Source: Gracilibacillus timonensis (GTDB lineage: Bacteria; Bacillota; Bacilli; Bacillales; Amphibacillaceae). From it: a DNA stretch of 64,000 nucleotides. A program made the translations under genes and the position numbers. The stretch covers positions 168,630 to 232,629 of the forward strand of contig NZ_FLKH01000008.1 of assembly GCF_900086715.1 (NCBI RefSeq). The letters run 5' to 3'. How positions within the stretch are numbered: the stretch's first letter is position 1; each line of letters opens with the position of its first letter. Positions 53,048-61,678 of this stretch are shown one piece after another. The notes below the pieces were generated by a model that did not search any database, had not been told where the DNA came from, and worked only from the letters and a program-made list of their open reading frames with translations.

Positions 53048-53803
53048 TTATTTACCTCCGTAATCGAACCTATTCTCACTTAATGTGAAATCAAAAGTTT
53101 TACGGTCTACAACACCAACTATTTGATCACTATCATACAAATCCATTAACAATTGAGCCATGTCTTCCGCAGTATGAAACGTTGAAAATGCTTTATTGTA
53201 ATCAAAGTCATCGATATCGTTTGCAACTTGTCCAAACTCTGTTTCTGTTGCAGCTGGAGCTAAAACCTTTGCTTTCAACGGTAAATTTTTACTTCTCATT
53301 TCTAAAGCTAGACCTTCCGTAAATGAACTAACATAAAATTTAGTAGCACCGTATGTCACAGCAGTTGGAATCATTAAATAACCGCCTATAGAAGAAATGT
53401 TGATTAATTGTGTGCCGGGTTGGTTACTATATTTTTGTACATATAATAACGACAATACCGTTAACGACTCAACATTAAGTTGAATCATTTCACGAGAACG
53501 GCTGATACTCTGTTCTTGAATGGAAGTATGGTAACCAAATCCTGCATTATTAACCCACGTTTCAATAAAATAATCGTCAAGTTGCTTAAATGAAACTTCT
53601 AGATTATCAATATCAGTTAAATCAAAAGGTTTAATAATAACGTCTACATCTGGAAACTGTGCATTAATGCTGTCTTTTAGCTCCACTAATTTCAATTCTC
53701 TTCTTGCAATTAAAATTAAATTTTTTCCTCTCTCAGCAAAAGCAATAGCTGATGTGTATCCTATGCCTGAACTAGCCCCTGTAACCACTGTATATTTCTT
53801 CAA
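53048..53803 (-). CDS. Short-chain dehydrogenase/reductase
   Basis: A 251-residue classical SDR. The cofactor loop is TGASSGIGYTSAIAFAERGK near 8-27, VNNAGFG near 86, and the catalytic set Ser (ISSIGG), Tyr (YGATKFY) and Lys is intact. ARRELKLVEL after strand 2 suggests NADPH preference. It acts in the cytosol on an unknown carbonyl substrate. A MerR-type promoter with the same dyad as those at 33963 and 39670 lies 30-60 nt upstream, so it probably belongs to an electrophile or aldehyde response. Confidence 0.9.
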   Translation of the reverse strand: MKKYTVVTGASSGIGYTSAIAFAERGKNLILIARRELKLVELKDSINAQFPDVDVIIKPFDLTDIDNLEVSFKQLDDYFIETWVNNAGFGYHTSIQEQSISRSREMIQLNVESLTVLSLLYVQKYSNQPGTQLINISSIGGYLMIPTAVTYGATKFYVSSFTEGLALEMRSKNLPLKAKVLAPAATETEFGQVANDIDDFDYNKAFSTFHTAEDMAQLLMDLYDSDQIVGVVDRKTFDFTLSENRFDYGGK

Positions 53804-53833
53804 AACACACGCCTCCTTTTTTCTTCGTATATT

Positions 53834-53864
53834 AGTATATATGATAAAGTTGACTTCAAGTCAA
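53834..53864 (-). promoter_or_regulatory. MerR-type promoter (19-bp spacer) of the SDR gene
   Basis: -35 TTGACT (53859-53864), 19-bp spacer, -10 TATACT (53834-53839). The spacer dyad reads ACTTGAAGT-ca-ACTTTATC on the minus strand, close to the other two sites in the window. Confidence 0.8.
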
Positions 53865-54011
53865 TAAAAATACATGATTCACTTTTAACTTTCACCTTGT
53901 TTCATCAATTAAGTTCCTTTGTGAAGTGCTTGTATAACACACACCGTCGGCAACCCTAAATTATATTTGTTTTTGTTTAGTCTTTCTGCATAATAAAAAC
54001 AACATAAGAGA

Positions 54012-54070
54012 TTGACATTCTAAAAAGAAAAAGTTAGAATGATAAGCAACTTACGTTAGTGATCACTAAC
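54012..54070 (+). promoter_or_regulatory. Promoter and palindromic operator of the TetR gene
   Basis: -35 TTGACA (54012-54017), 17-nt spacer, -10 TAGAAT (54035-54040). The perfect 16-bp palindrome GTTAGTGATCACTAAC (54055-54070) lies just after the expected start point. This is typical of TetR autorepression. Confidence 0.82.
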
Positions 54071-54099
54071 TATCATTTTATTAAAGTGGAGGCCATATT

Positions 54100-54684
54100 A
54101 TGCCAAACAAACCAAGTACATCTGACCGCATCCTGCAATCAGCACTGCAATTAATGAAAAACAAAGGATTTCAACTGGTAACAATTAAAGAAATTGCTGA
54201 TCAAGCAGACGTGAGTGAAATGACGGTCTTTCGCCATTTTGAAACCAAAAAAGGCGTGTTAGAGGCAGCGATTGAAAAAAATACGGTTGTGCCCCGCTTC
54301 CAACAAACCCTAGAGAAAGATCTAGTTTGGGATCTGGAAAAAGATTTATTGCTAATAGCTGATCTATATCTTGATTTAATGATACGCAATGAATCCATTT
54401 GCCTTATCGCTGTTCAGGAAAGAACGTCGATGCCTGAATTAGTTGATTTGATATCGGACAACACCGAACAGTTAAAAGGGTTTATCACATCGTATTTTAA
54501 TACCATGCAAGAAAAAGGAAAAATGATCCGAGCCGATTCTTATACGCAAGCCTCTACCTTTTTAGCTACCCTGTTCAGTTATTTTATTTCTACCGCTTTA
54601 TGGGGAGGAAAGTTTATTAGCCTAACAAAGGAAGAATTTATTAAAAATAGTGTGCAAACATTTTGTTATGGACTTCACCAGTAA
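54100..54684 (+). CDS. TetR/AcrR family transcriptional regulator
   Basis: A 194-residue TetR repressor. The N-terminal helix-turn-helix reads ILQSALQLMKNKGFQLVTIKEIADQADVSEMTVFRHFETKKGVLEAAI. The C-terminal ligand domain resembles TetR_C of the AcrR-type (NSVQTFCYGL at the end). A perfect 16-bp palindrome between promoter and start suggests autoregulation. GTGGAGG precedes the ATG. The NmrA-like gene 200 nt downstream in the same direction, and possibly the MFS gene, are candidate targets. Confidence 0.9.
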   Translation: MPNKPSTSDRILQSALQLMKNKGFQLVTIKEIADQADVSEMTVFRHFETKKGVLEAAIEKNTVVPRFQQTLEKDLVWDLEKDLLLIADLYLDLMIRNESICLIAVQERTSMPELVDLISDNTEQLKGFITSYFNTMQEKGKMIRADSYTQASTFLATLFSYFISTALWGGKFISLTKEEFIKNSVQTFCYGLHQ

Positions 54685-54883
54685 AAGAAGTGTTAACAAA
54701 TGGCTGGTCAAGATAAACGAGAAAGGAACAGATATTTCTATGGAATGTGGCGGTTTAACTAGCGATTCTACTACTCTCTGTTTCTTATGGTGTAGGACGT
54801 AGCAATGTGGTAGTGCCATAAATCATCTAACGAATGTTAGTTGTTGATAACTATCAAAAAAAATAAATAAGAAGGTGTTACAT

Positions 54884-55519
54884 GTGAAAATCGTTGTATT
54901 TGGAGCCACTGGCGATACGGGTATTCCTTTAGTGAAACAATTACTTTTGCAAGGCCATGAAGTAACCGCAATCGTGCGGAGACCAGAGAAATTTGCGTTA
55001 TCAGATAAACATCTAGAGATCATCCAAGGCGACGTTTTACAATCTAGCACCATAACAGGCAAGCTAGCTGGAAAGGATGCGGTGCTTTCGGCGCTAGGCG
55101 GAAGTCCTCGTCAGCCGACAACCGTTTATTCGGACGGAATGAAAACGATCATCAGCGAAATGGAGCAAGCAGGAGTACAGCGATTGATCTGCCTGTCTGC
55201 AGAAACATTAAAGCCGAAAGAAGAAACTTCTTTGACAGAACGTATCCTTGTCCGCATTTTATGGAGAGTATTTCATCATATCTACCGAGATATGCAACGT
55301 ATGGAAAAACAAATTTATCAAAGCAACCTTGACTGGACCATTATCAGACCGCCTTATCTAACCAATGGCGCGCCCAAGGGACATTATCGCATCCATTTTG
55401 ATAAACCTGTACCAAACGGAAAAGGGCGTATTACTCGAGCCGATTTGGCATTGGCTATGACCGATCAGCTGAAGAAAACCGCTGCTATTCGTAGCATTGC
55501 TTATGTATGTGCGAATTGA
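54884..55519 (+). CDS. NmrA/SDR-like NAD(P)-binding protein
   Basis: A 211-residue atypical SDR of the NAD(P)H-binding group related to YwnB/flavin reductase B. The loop VFGATGDTGIPLVKQLL is near 5-21, LSALGGSPRQP near 69, and RPPYLTNGAPKGHYR near 157. The start is the GTG at 54884, 6 nt after AAGGTG; a GTG at 54875 is inside that site. Such proteins may sense NADPH or reduce quinones and flavins. It lies after the TetR gene and is possibly co-regulated. Confidence 0.85.
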   Translation: MKIVVFGATGDTGIPLVKQLLLQGHEVTAIVRRPEKFALSDKHLEIIQGDVLQSSTITGKLAGKDAVLSALGGSPRQPTTVYSDGMKTIISEMEQAGVQRLICLSAETLKPKEETSLTERILVRILWRVFHHIYRDMQRMEKQIYQSNLDWTIIRPPYLTNGAPKGHYRIHFDKPVPNGKGRITRADLALAMTDQLKKTAAIRSIAYVCAN

Positions 55520-55566
55520 TAGCTGAGAAGGGGATGTATCGAGTCAAGCACCTTAGTTGAAGGCAT

Positions 55567-55599
55567 TGGAAAAGGGAGGAGATTTACTCTCTTTTTCCA
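55567..55599 (+). terminator. Terminator-like hairpin after the NmrA-like gene
   Basis: TGGAAAAGGGAG pairs imperfectly with CTCTCTTTTTCCA. The remaining gap to 55807 is AT-rich and shows no gene. Confidence 0.5.
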
Positions 55600-55807
55600 T
55601 TGATTCAATATTTCAGAACACTCCTATTTGCACAGCGCCTATGCAATATCTTGTTCTTCTTGTATTGATTATCTAATTTGCTAAAAAGAATTATGCTTAT
55701 GAGGCATTACATCTTAAATTTTAGGTATTATACACATGTTGCGTTCTTTGTTAATCTGAAATATATAAGGATGAAAGAAGAAAAGATGAATAGGATGATA
55801 GAATAAC

Positions 55808-57013
55808 ATGAAATCATTAAATACAATGTCCCATTCCAGAAAAATCGCCATTAGTGCACTATTGGGTATTCTGGCGGCTTTTGGTTCACTGACAGTCGAT
55901 ATGTATCTGCCTAGTTTTCCAACCATTGCAAATGAATTTGGAACAACCGCTTCGAATGTCCAATTAAGCTTAACCTTTTGTTTGTTAGGGTTGGCAGCTG
56001 GGCAAATTGTCTTTGGGCCATTAAGTGATAAGCGAGGAAGAAAAATACCGCTTATTTCTGCATTGATTCTTTATGTGTTTGCTTCTGTTTTGTGCATTTT
56101 TGCACCTTCGATTTGGCTTTTTATTGCTGCTAGATTTTTCCAAGGGTTGACTGCATCGGCAGGAGTTGTCATTTCCAGAGCGATTGTTCGAGATATATAT
56201 TCTGGTAAGGATTTGACAAGACTCTATGGATTAATCACCCTTTTTGTCGGGGTTGGACCAATAGTAGCTCCAATTATTGGTGGGGCAGTTCTTAACTTCA
56301 CCAATTGGCAAGGCATTTTTCTGCTACTTGGTTTTTTTACACTGGCGATTTTAGCCTTTATTTTTATTGTTTTACCAGAAACAAACCCCACTTCTAACAG
56401 GGTAGATGGAAATATAAAAGAAACACTGCTTACATTTGGAACGTTAATCAAGAATAAACGCTTCTTAGGCTATGGACTGACACAAGGCTTGATCATGGCA
56501 AGTGTGTTTGCGAATGTTTCCGGTACACCATTTGTTTATCAGTCTATTTATGGAGTATCACCACAAATGTTTAGTTTCTTGTTTGCTTTAAACGGTGCAG
56601 GAATTATCATCGGCACTAGAATCATTGGAAGGATTACAAGAAAAATAGAGGAAGATAAACTACTTTATATTGGACTTTGTATTTCTACTTTATTTAGCAT
56701 GATCTTATTTTTTATGACATGGATACAAGCGCCTTTGCCATTGATTGTTATTCCTTTGTTTGTCGTTGTATCTTGTATTGGTATCAGTACCCCTCTTACA
56801 TTTTCTTTAGCCATGAGCAATCAGGAGAAACATGCAGGAAGTGCCTCTGCATTTTTAGGAATTCTGCCTTATCTATTAGGAGGCATAGCTATTCCTTTTG
56901 TAGGGATTGCAGGAGAAGATACGGCTGTTCCGATGGGGTTAACCATGGTCATTGCCAACCTTGGCGGGTTGTTAAGCTATCTGTTATTGGTACGTAAGAA
57001 TGCTCAAATCTAA
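55808..57013 (+). CDS. MFS drug-efflux transporter, Bcr/CflA family
   Basis: A 401-residue protein with 12 membrane segments. SLTVDMYLPSFPTIANEFGTTASNVQLSLTFCLLG near 25-59 is the Bcr/CflA opening, GPLSDKRGRKIPLI the MFS loop 2-3 motif, and ARFFQGLTASAGVVISRAIVRDIYSG the antiporter motif C region. It exports drugs or metabolites by proton antiport; the substrate is unknown. The ribosome site is weak (AGGATG). It is downstream of the TetR and NmrA-like genes. A terminator follows 7 nt after the stop. Confidence 0.9.
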   Translation: MKSLNTMSHSRKIAISALLGILAAFGSLTVDMYLPSFPTIANEFGTTASNVQLSLTFCLLGLAAGQIVFGPLSDKRGRKIPLISALILYVFASVLCIFAPSIWLFIAARFFQGLTASAGVVISRAIVRDIYSGKDLTRLYGLITLFVGVGPIVAPIIGGAVLNFTNWQGIFLLLGFFTLAILAFIFIVLPETNPTSNRVDGNIKETLLTFGTLIKNKRFLGYGLTQGLIMASVFANVSGTPFVYQSIYGVSPQMFSFLFALNGAGIIIGTRIIGRITRKIEEDKLLYIGLCISTLFSMILFFMTWIQAPLPLIVIPLFVVVSCIGISTPLTFSLAMSNQEKHAGSASAFLGILPYLLGGIAIPFVGIAGEDTAVPMGLTMVIANLGGLLSYLLLVRKNAQI

Positions 57014-57153
57014 AAGGCAAAAAAGCATTCCAGATTAAGTTGGAATGCTTTTTTGAATTGAATGAAATAGTCTATATGTTCATCTTCCATCCCACGTTTA
57101 CAGATATAATCAAATTGATTTTCTATGGTTGTTTGAAAAGAAGATAGTTTCAT
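57010..57153 (-). pseudogene. 47-residue gene fragment with strong ribosome binding site (sigma-factor-like head)
   Basis: AAAGGAGGTGAG stands 4 nt before ATG 57153, one of the strongest sites in the window. The peptide begins MKLSSFQTTIENQFDYICKR and continues to a TAG at 57010 that overlaps the MFS stop. The last 15 codons run through the terminator hairpin, so the natural 3' end was probably replaced. The start resembles, from memory, small sigma-70-like proteins of bacilli. It may be a truncated copy or a genuine short peptide. Confidence 0.45.
57019..57054. terminator. Terminator of the MFS gene
   Basis: AAAAAAGCATTCCA pairs with TGGAATGCTTTTTT around an 8-nt loop. Confidence 0.92.
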
Positions 57154-57269
57154 TTTTCTCACCTCCTTTCGTGTTATCAAAGGAAGTGAGCAATGCTCTT
57201 TTATCCCCTTTGTACTAAGTCCTGATACGAAAGAGAGATTTGTTGCATTACTATATTAAGTGCACTTTT

Positions 57270-57806
57270 CTATCTATCAGATGATGATGCATATTCAAAT
57301 CTAACATAACCAATTTCAGAAGCATTTTTCATTAATTCGAGATTTAACCAAGAGGCTAGTTTATGAAATTCCACTTCATTATTAAACGGGAACTTACTGT
57401 AATGTTTACTGTTTAAATCTTCTTCTGTTACGTTTGATAATGTCTTTTCCCACCTTTCTATCAGAGAGTTGATAGTTGACTTGACTGATTCTACATTTCT
57501 ATTAACATTTATATCCTCTTTAGTTAGAGTACCGTCACCAAATGAATGATTAAAAACCATTTCCCACCAAAATGTTATATGCCACAATGTCCAAGCAATA
57601 CTTGGTGTACCAATATCATAAGCTTCAGATTCAGGTAAGTCAGCATACCAATTTCCATCTACTTCTTGAATATACAGTCCACTATTAGGGGAACGCCACA
57701 TATATTCATCCTGACTTAATGATGAAAGATGATATTCGAGAAGTTGTCTAGAAATACTAAATTGAAATTTAATATTATCCCTTAATGCCGTATCAGTATT
57801 GATCAT
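57270..57806 (-). CDS. DinB-like superfamily protein
   Basis: A 178-residue helical-bundle protein of the DinB/YfiT type. RDNIKFQFSISRQLLEYHLSSLS is helix 1, SIAWTLWHITFWWEMVFNHS near 67-86 has the metal-ligand histidine, and a second His is in NEVEFHKLASWL near 146. Members bind divalent metal, and some are thiol-dependent S-transferases acting with bacillithiol or mycothiol. The substrate is unknown. It stands alone; the upstream 700 nt contain only an integrase relic. Confidence 0.8.
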   Translation of the reverse strand: MINTDTALRDNIKFQFSISRQLLEYHLSSLSQDEYMWRSPNSGLYIQEVDGNWYADLPESEAYDIGTPSIAWTLWHITFWWEMVFNHSFGDGTLTKEDINVNRNVESVKSTINSLIERWEKTLSNVTEEDLNSKHYSKFPFNNEVEFHKLASWLNLELMKNASEIGYVRFEYASSSDR

Positions 57807-58174
57807 GATAATACACCCTTCTTTCCCTCTTTATCTTTCACAATTATTCAATTAAATGACCCGATTGTTGCATAAGTATCTTCCGTTAAAATACTCTTTG
57901 GAATCATCATATCCATAGAGATAAACCTTCGCAACATTTTTATAAACGGCGTGACTTTGTTTTAAACGTCGCCACTTTATTTGTTGGTTTTACATAATCA
58001 TAAAATTGAATATATGAATTATTATATTTTATATTCCTAAAAATACAATATATAATTCTTATTGTGAAGTGTTTAAATAATTCACTATAACCCTCGCCTT
58101 AATTTGAAGAGAGCACATAACAAGCTTGTATCTCCATCTTACAAAAACGCCCAATAGTCACCCTATTTTTCCTC
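57807..58174. other. Gene-free interval
   Basis: AT-rich DNA between the DinB-like gene and the integrase relic. No gene, operator or clear repeat recognised. Confidence 0.45.
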
Positions 58175-58440
58175 CTAAAAAATATTCCCTGCCATTTTTT
58201 CAGCAAGCGGCTCATCATTTTTACTCCATAAGTGTGCATAATGTTTTAAGGTTATTTCTGGTGAGCTATGTCCTAATCTTCGTGATACAACTAATAATCA
58301 GCATTAAACTCATTAATTAATTAGCTTGCGTGATAATGTCTTAAACCCTTTACTTGTACTTCAGTAACTTTTGCTATTTCCGCATAATCGTTTTACAATT
58401 CTGTGGATTGTAGACCTATGAACAGGTAGTCCAGTAATAA
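58175..58440 (-). pseudogene. Decayed tyrosine recombinase (integrase), C-terminal relic
   Basis: Translation of the minus strand gives the integrase box in pieces. First comes PVHRSTIHRIVKR; after a frameshift, DYAEIAKVTEVQVKGLRHYHAS then a stop; then, with one more in-frame stop, VVSRRLGHSSPEITLKHYAHLW to a TAG at 58175. These contain the catalytic R (GLRH), the H/R (RLGHSS) and the Tyr (HYAHLW) of tyrosine recombinases. At least two stops and one frameshift make it non-functional. It marks a past prophage or integrative element. Confidence 0.85.
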
Positions 58441-58451
58441 TATATAAAAGA

Positions 58452-58482
58452 TTGACTATGACCTAACGTCATACTATAGAAT
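58452..58482 (+). promoter_or_regulatory. MerR-type autoregulated promoter
   Basis: -35 TTGACT (58452-58457), 19-bp spacer, -10 TAGAAT (58477-58482). The dyad TATGAC-ctaac-GTCATA lies in the spacer. It differs from the three AdhR-like sites, so it is probably bound by the MerR protein encoded next. Confidence 0.78.
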
Positions 58483-58506
58483 GTAATAAGGAAGGAGAGA
58501 GCGCAC

Positions 58507-59286
58507 GTGAATGAAAAAATGTATACCGTAAAAAAATTTGCAACATTGACAGGTGTCACAGAACGAACGCTTCATTATTATGATCGAAAAGGAGTCCTGA
58601 CTCCAACGAGCTATACCCAAAACGGTTATCGCCTCTATAGTCATGACGATATATTTAAAATGCAGAAAATTTTAACACTCAAATATTTAGGGTATTCTTT
58701 GAAAGAGATCATCGATTACCTGTCTAAGAATTCAAAAGCTAGTGTACAAGATACATTGTTTAAACAGAAAGAATTGCTTAAGCAGAAAAGAGAGGAACTG
58801 GATCATATCATCAATACGTTTTCGACAGTAGAACAAATCATTCAAGATGAAAAGATGGAGAGTGACTTATTACTCGCTATCATTCATTCCATTCAAATGG
58901 AAAACAAACAGAAACAATGGCTATCTAACCAACTTCCCAAACCCATTGTTGATCAAGTATTTATGGAACATATACCTAAAGAAGAAAGAATGAATAGGAA
59001 TCGTGAACTATTAATAGCTATCCATAAATTACAAGGTCTTTATGAGAGTGGAGTTCCTCCACATCATATAGACGTTCAACATTTAATGAAACAGCTAGAA
59101 AGAATGTTAAACAACATTTTAGAACCAAAGTATCAAGAAGAACTCGAAAAGTTAAAAACAGAAGAAAGTTCCTTATATCATTTTTCCTTTATATCTAAAG
59201 GATTCCAAGATTACACCGCAGCAGCCTCAGATATATTAAATAAGCAAAATAATAGACCAAGAAGAGGCAATGAATATGAAGACTGA
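58507..59286 (+). CDS. MerR family transcriptional regulator
   Basis: A 259-residue MerR protein. The winged helix MYTVKKFATLTGVTERTLHYYDRKGVLTPTSYTQNGYRLYSHDDI is followed by the coiled-coil dimerisation helix (residues 65-120) and an alpha-helical effector domain resembling the TipAS/Mta type. It would bind a drug-like or hydrophobic ligand and activate its 19-bp-spacer promoter. The start is GTG 58507 with GGAGAG upstream. The next gene overlaps by 17 nt, so it is a likely co-regulated target. Confidence 0.9.
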   Translation: MNEKMYTVKKFATLTGVTERTLHYYDRKGVLTPTSYTQNGYRLYSHDDIFKMQKILTLKYLGYSLKEIIDYLSKNSKASVQDTLFKQKELLKQKREELDHIINTFSTVEQIIQDEKMESDLLLAIIHSIQMENKQKQWLSNQLPKPIVDQVFMEHIPKEERMNRNRELLIAIHKLQGLYESGVPPHHIDVQHLMKQLERMLNNILEPKYQEELEKLKTEESSLYHFSFISKGFQDYTAAASDILNKQNNRPRRGNEYED

Positions 59287-60313
59287 CCGTCTGCAACTCC
59301 CTATTTTACTTATGATTCTTTCCCTTGTAATGATCGGAAGTTCCATTATTTTTCGGTTAAGTAATATTCATAGCTTGGTTGCCCTATCATTAACGATAGC
59401 TTTAATCATTTTATGCCCATTAAGTATTTTTTTCTTTTTAATACTGCCTAGATCGTTGCCGAAAATACTCCTATATGTATCATTTATTGTATGCTTAGGG
59501 CTTTCTTATTGGATTATTCCTTCTGCTCAGAAACATTTTTTTAATCAAATTTTGGATTGGCTTTTACCTGTTGTGCAAATGAGTGTCGTTATCTATGTTG
59601 TGTATAGTATAGCCAAAGGAATTATACGTTATAAGAAAATCAATGCGGATGGTAGCTATACTTTTCTGGAAACGACAAGAATGTTGCTTGAGCCAAAATT
59701 GGGAAAAGGTTTCTTCTTAGAAGCAGTCATGACAGAAATCAGTGTTTTCTATTATGCAGTATGGGGATGGTTTGAAAACATTAATATGAAGGGAAATGAG
59801 TTTTTTACCTATCACAAAACATCACAGATCAAAACCATCGTCATTGTATTTTCGATTATTATTGCAATAGAAGGAGCATTATTCCATTTTGTTATTCAAT
59901 GGTGGAGCAACATTGCTGCATGGATCTTTACGGTATTAAATATTTACGCTTTATTTTATTTGGTTGGGCTTTATCATTCTACAAGATCTTTGCCTCATGT
60001 TATCAAACAAGATAAGCTTATTATACGACTAGGCTACCAGAGTAGCATTGAATTAGATATTAGAAATATAGAAAGCATCATAAACGCAAAACAAGGCGGA
60101 ATAGAAGATAAGCTACCGAAAGATACTTATTATTCATTGCTGAAAATGGACTCCCCGCAATATGAGATCATTCTAAAAGAGCCGGTTTTAATGAAGGGTT
60201 CTTATGGGAGGAAGAAACAGGTTAATCGTGTTGTTTTTAGATCGGATCAGCCAACGAAAATGCTGGATCGAATCAATCGGATAAGAGAGGAGAATCCAAG
60301 TGAAATGGAATAG
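59270..60313 (+). CDS. Polytopic membrane protein co-transcribed with MerR
   Basis: A 347-residue protein with about seven hydrophobic segments in the first 235 residues and a cytosolic C-terminal domain (KQDKLIIRLGYQSSIELDIRNIESI, then VNRVVFRSDQPTKMLDRINRIREE) that looks like a small PH-like beta domain. Similar proteins are labelled only as membrane proteins. It overlaps the MerR gene by 17 nt, so the two are translationally coupled. A role in export of, or defence against, the MerR ligand is plausible but not shown. Confidence 0.75.
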   Translation: MNMKTDRLQLPILLMILSLVMIGSSIIFRLSNIHSLVALSLTIALIILCPLSIFFFLILPRSLPKILLYVSFIVCLGLSYWIIPSAQKHFFNQILDWLLPVVQMSVVIYVVYSIAKGIIRYKKINADGSYTFLETTRMLLEPKLGKGFFLEAVMTEISVFYYAVWGWFENINMKGNEFFTYHKTSQIKTIVIVFSIIIAIEGALFHFVIQWWSNIAAWIFTVLNIYALFYLVGLYHSTRSLPHVIKQDKLIIRLGYQSSIELDIRNIESIINAKQGGIEDKLPKDTYYSLLKMDSPQYEIILKEPVLMKGSYGRKKQVNRVVFRSDQPTKMLDRINRIREENPSEME

Positions 60314-60450
60314 TTTATCGTGATATCAGTCTGTAAAGAGGTAGATCCGTATCATTCCCTAATCAACACTCGTGAGGTTATGTAAATACCGTCCATTAAA
60401 ATTCATTTGCTAATGGACGGTATTCAAGATCGAACAATGTGTGAAATTCC

Positions 60451-60828
60451 TTACACTTCTATTCCCGCTACTTTTTCAGTAGGAAACCCCATTGTATTCC
60501 AAGCTGCTATGCCCCCAGCTAATTCTTTCACTTCAAAGCCTTCATTTATTAAAAATAATGCTGCTTTTGCCGCTGTATTACACCAGACGTCCCAGCAATA
60601 TAATACTAACGTTTTGTCTTTTGGCAATTCAAAAAATCTTTTCTTTAACTCACTTTGTGGTATCTCTACTGCTCCTTCCACTTTTTCTTTTTTCAAATGT
60701 GGCGGACCATTGCGGACATCTACTAGATAATAATCCTCTGGAGATTCCTTTACTGCGTTCAGATAGTCCATTGGGCTAAACGTTGCCTGCACCTTTTCTT
60801 CAAAAAATTGATTTGCGGTTATTGCCAT
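60451..60828 (-). CDS. Rhodanese-like protein
   Basis: A 125-residue single-domain rhodanese. YYLVDVRNGPPHLKKEKVEGAVEIP begins the fold, and the active-site loop is LYCWDVWCNTAAKAA with the candidate sulfur-carrying Cys near residue 76 and a second Cys five residues later. The loop is longer in aromatic character than the usual CxxGxR, so activity may differ. ATG 60828 is supported by GGAGG 8 nt upstream. Its start is 13 nt after the MarR stop, so it is co-transcribed with it. Confidence 0.88.
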   Translation of the reverse strand: MAITANQFFEEKVQATFSPMDYLNAVKESPEDYYLVDVRNGPPHLKKEKVEGAVEIPQSELKKRFFELPKDKTLVLYCWDVWCNTAAKAALFLINEGFEVKELAGGIAAWNTMGFPTEKVAGIEV

Positions 60829-60841
60829 TGTTCGTTCCTCC

Positions 60842-61354
60842 TTAATCATAAAATACCGATGTTCCAGTATATATCTTCTCTAAAATATGTTTCAAAGACT
60901 CTTTCTCTTCCGTACTTAAGTTATCTAACAGAGCACTGGTTCTATAATAATGGTCAGGTAACATATCCACCAATCTTTCTTTTCCGCTCTCTGTCAGCTT
61001 AATCGTTAACTTCCTTCGATCAACGGAACTATGCTTCCGCTTTACCCACTCTTGTTTTTCCAATCCATCTAAAAGACCGGTAACCGTTCCCCTAGTAAGT
61101 CCCACACTGTTGGCTAATTCAGATGGGAATAGTTCATTTTTGGGAGCTCGATACAGTAACATAAGGATGTTAAATTTGTTTAATGATAATCCGTATTTAG
61201 CAAAGTATGATTGATAAGCATCAGAAACAGCACGGGAAGTGGTAAGAAAACCCAGACACAGTTCCACGGATAAAACATCTACTTCTGGAAATTGCTCGGC
61301 GTATTGTCTTAAAACCTTATTACTCGGTAAATCCTGCAAATAAAAATCGGTCAT
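60842..61354 (-). CDS. MarR family transcriptional regulator
   Basis: A 170-residue MarR winged-helix protein. LSLNKFNILMLLYRAPKNELFPSELANSVGLTRGTVTGLLDGLEKQEWVKRKHSSVDRRKLTIKLTESG is the DNA-binding core with the conserved DxR wing. It carries one cysteine near residue 33 (VELCLGFL), which could sense thiol oxidants. It leads an operon with the rhodanese gene. A palindrome ATATAGTT-N8-AACTATAT at 61570, over the promoter of the divergent glycosylase gene, is a candidate target. Confidence 0.9.
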   Translation of the reverse strand: MTDFYLQDLPSNKVLRQYAEQFPEVDVLSVELCLGFLTTSRAVSDAYQSYFAKYGLSLNKFNILMLLYRAPKNELFPSELANSVGLTRGTVTGLLDGLEKQEWVKRKHSSVDRRKLTIKLTESGKERLVDMLPDHYYRTSALLDNLSTEEKESLKHILEKIYTGTSVFYD

Positions 61355-61569
61355 GATGATTACCCCTTTAAAAGTTTGTAACTATATAATAAGGCTCCAA
61401 ACAATAAAACGCAAATGTATTTCCAAACAGATCATGGATTGCTTATTCGAATATCGAGCGTGCTCAATCGATTTGTGCCTATCACATGAGACAATCGAAC
61501 ATCTGGTTACCATACTACAACAACACTTTTCATGGTTTTCCCCTCCCTTAACCAAAATAATTCGCTAGA

Positions 61570-61606
61570 ATATAGTTTGATACCGAACTATATATCGTAG
61601 TATAAT
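61570..61606 (+). promoter_or_regulatory. Promoter with palindromic operator upstream of the glycosylase gene
   Basis: ATATAGTT (61570-61577) and AACTATAT (61586-61593) form a dyad with an 8-nt centre that overlaps -35 TTGATA (61577-61582). An 18-nt spacer and -10 TATAAT (61601-61606) follow. A MarR-type repressor site is likely. The rest of 61355-61569 shows no gene. Confidence 0.65.
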
Positions 61607-61678
61607 ATGGTAAGTCATTATTAGTCAACCCGATGAACGGATTTTCTAACCAAACATTTATTTGAGGAGTAATCGTGA

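Noticed and set aside
58126..58320. 64-codon frame on +
   Set aside because: It is antisense to the integrase relic, whose minus-strand translation explains the sequence.
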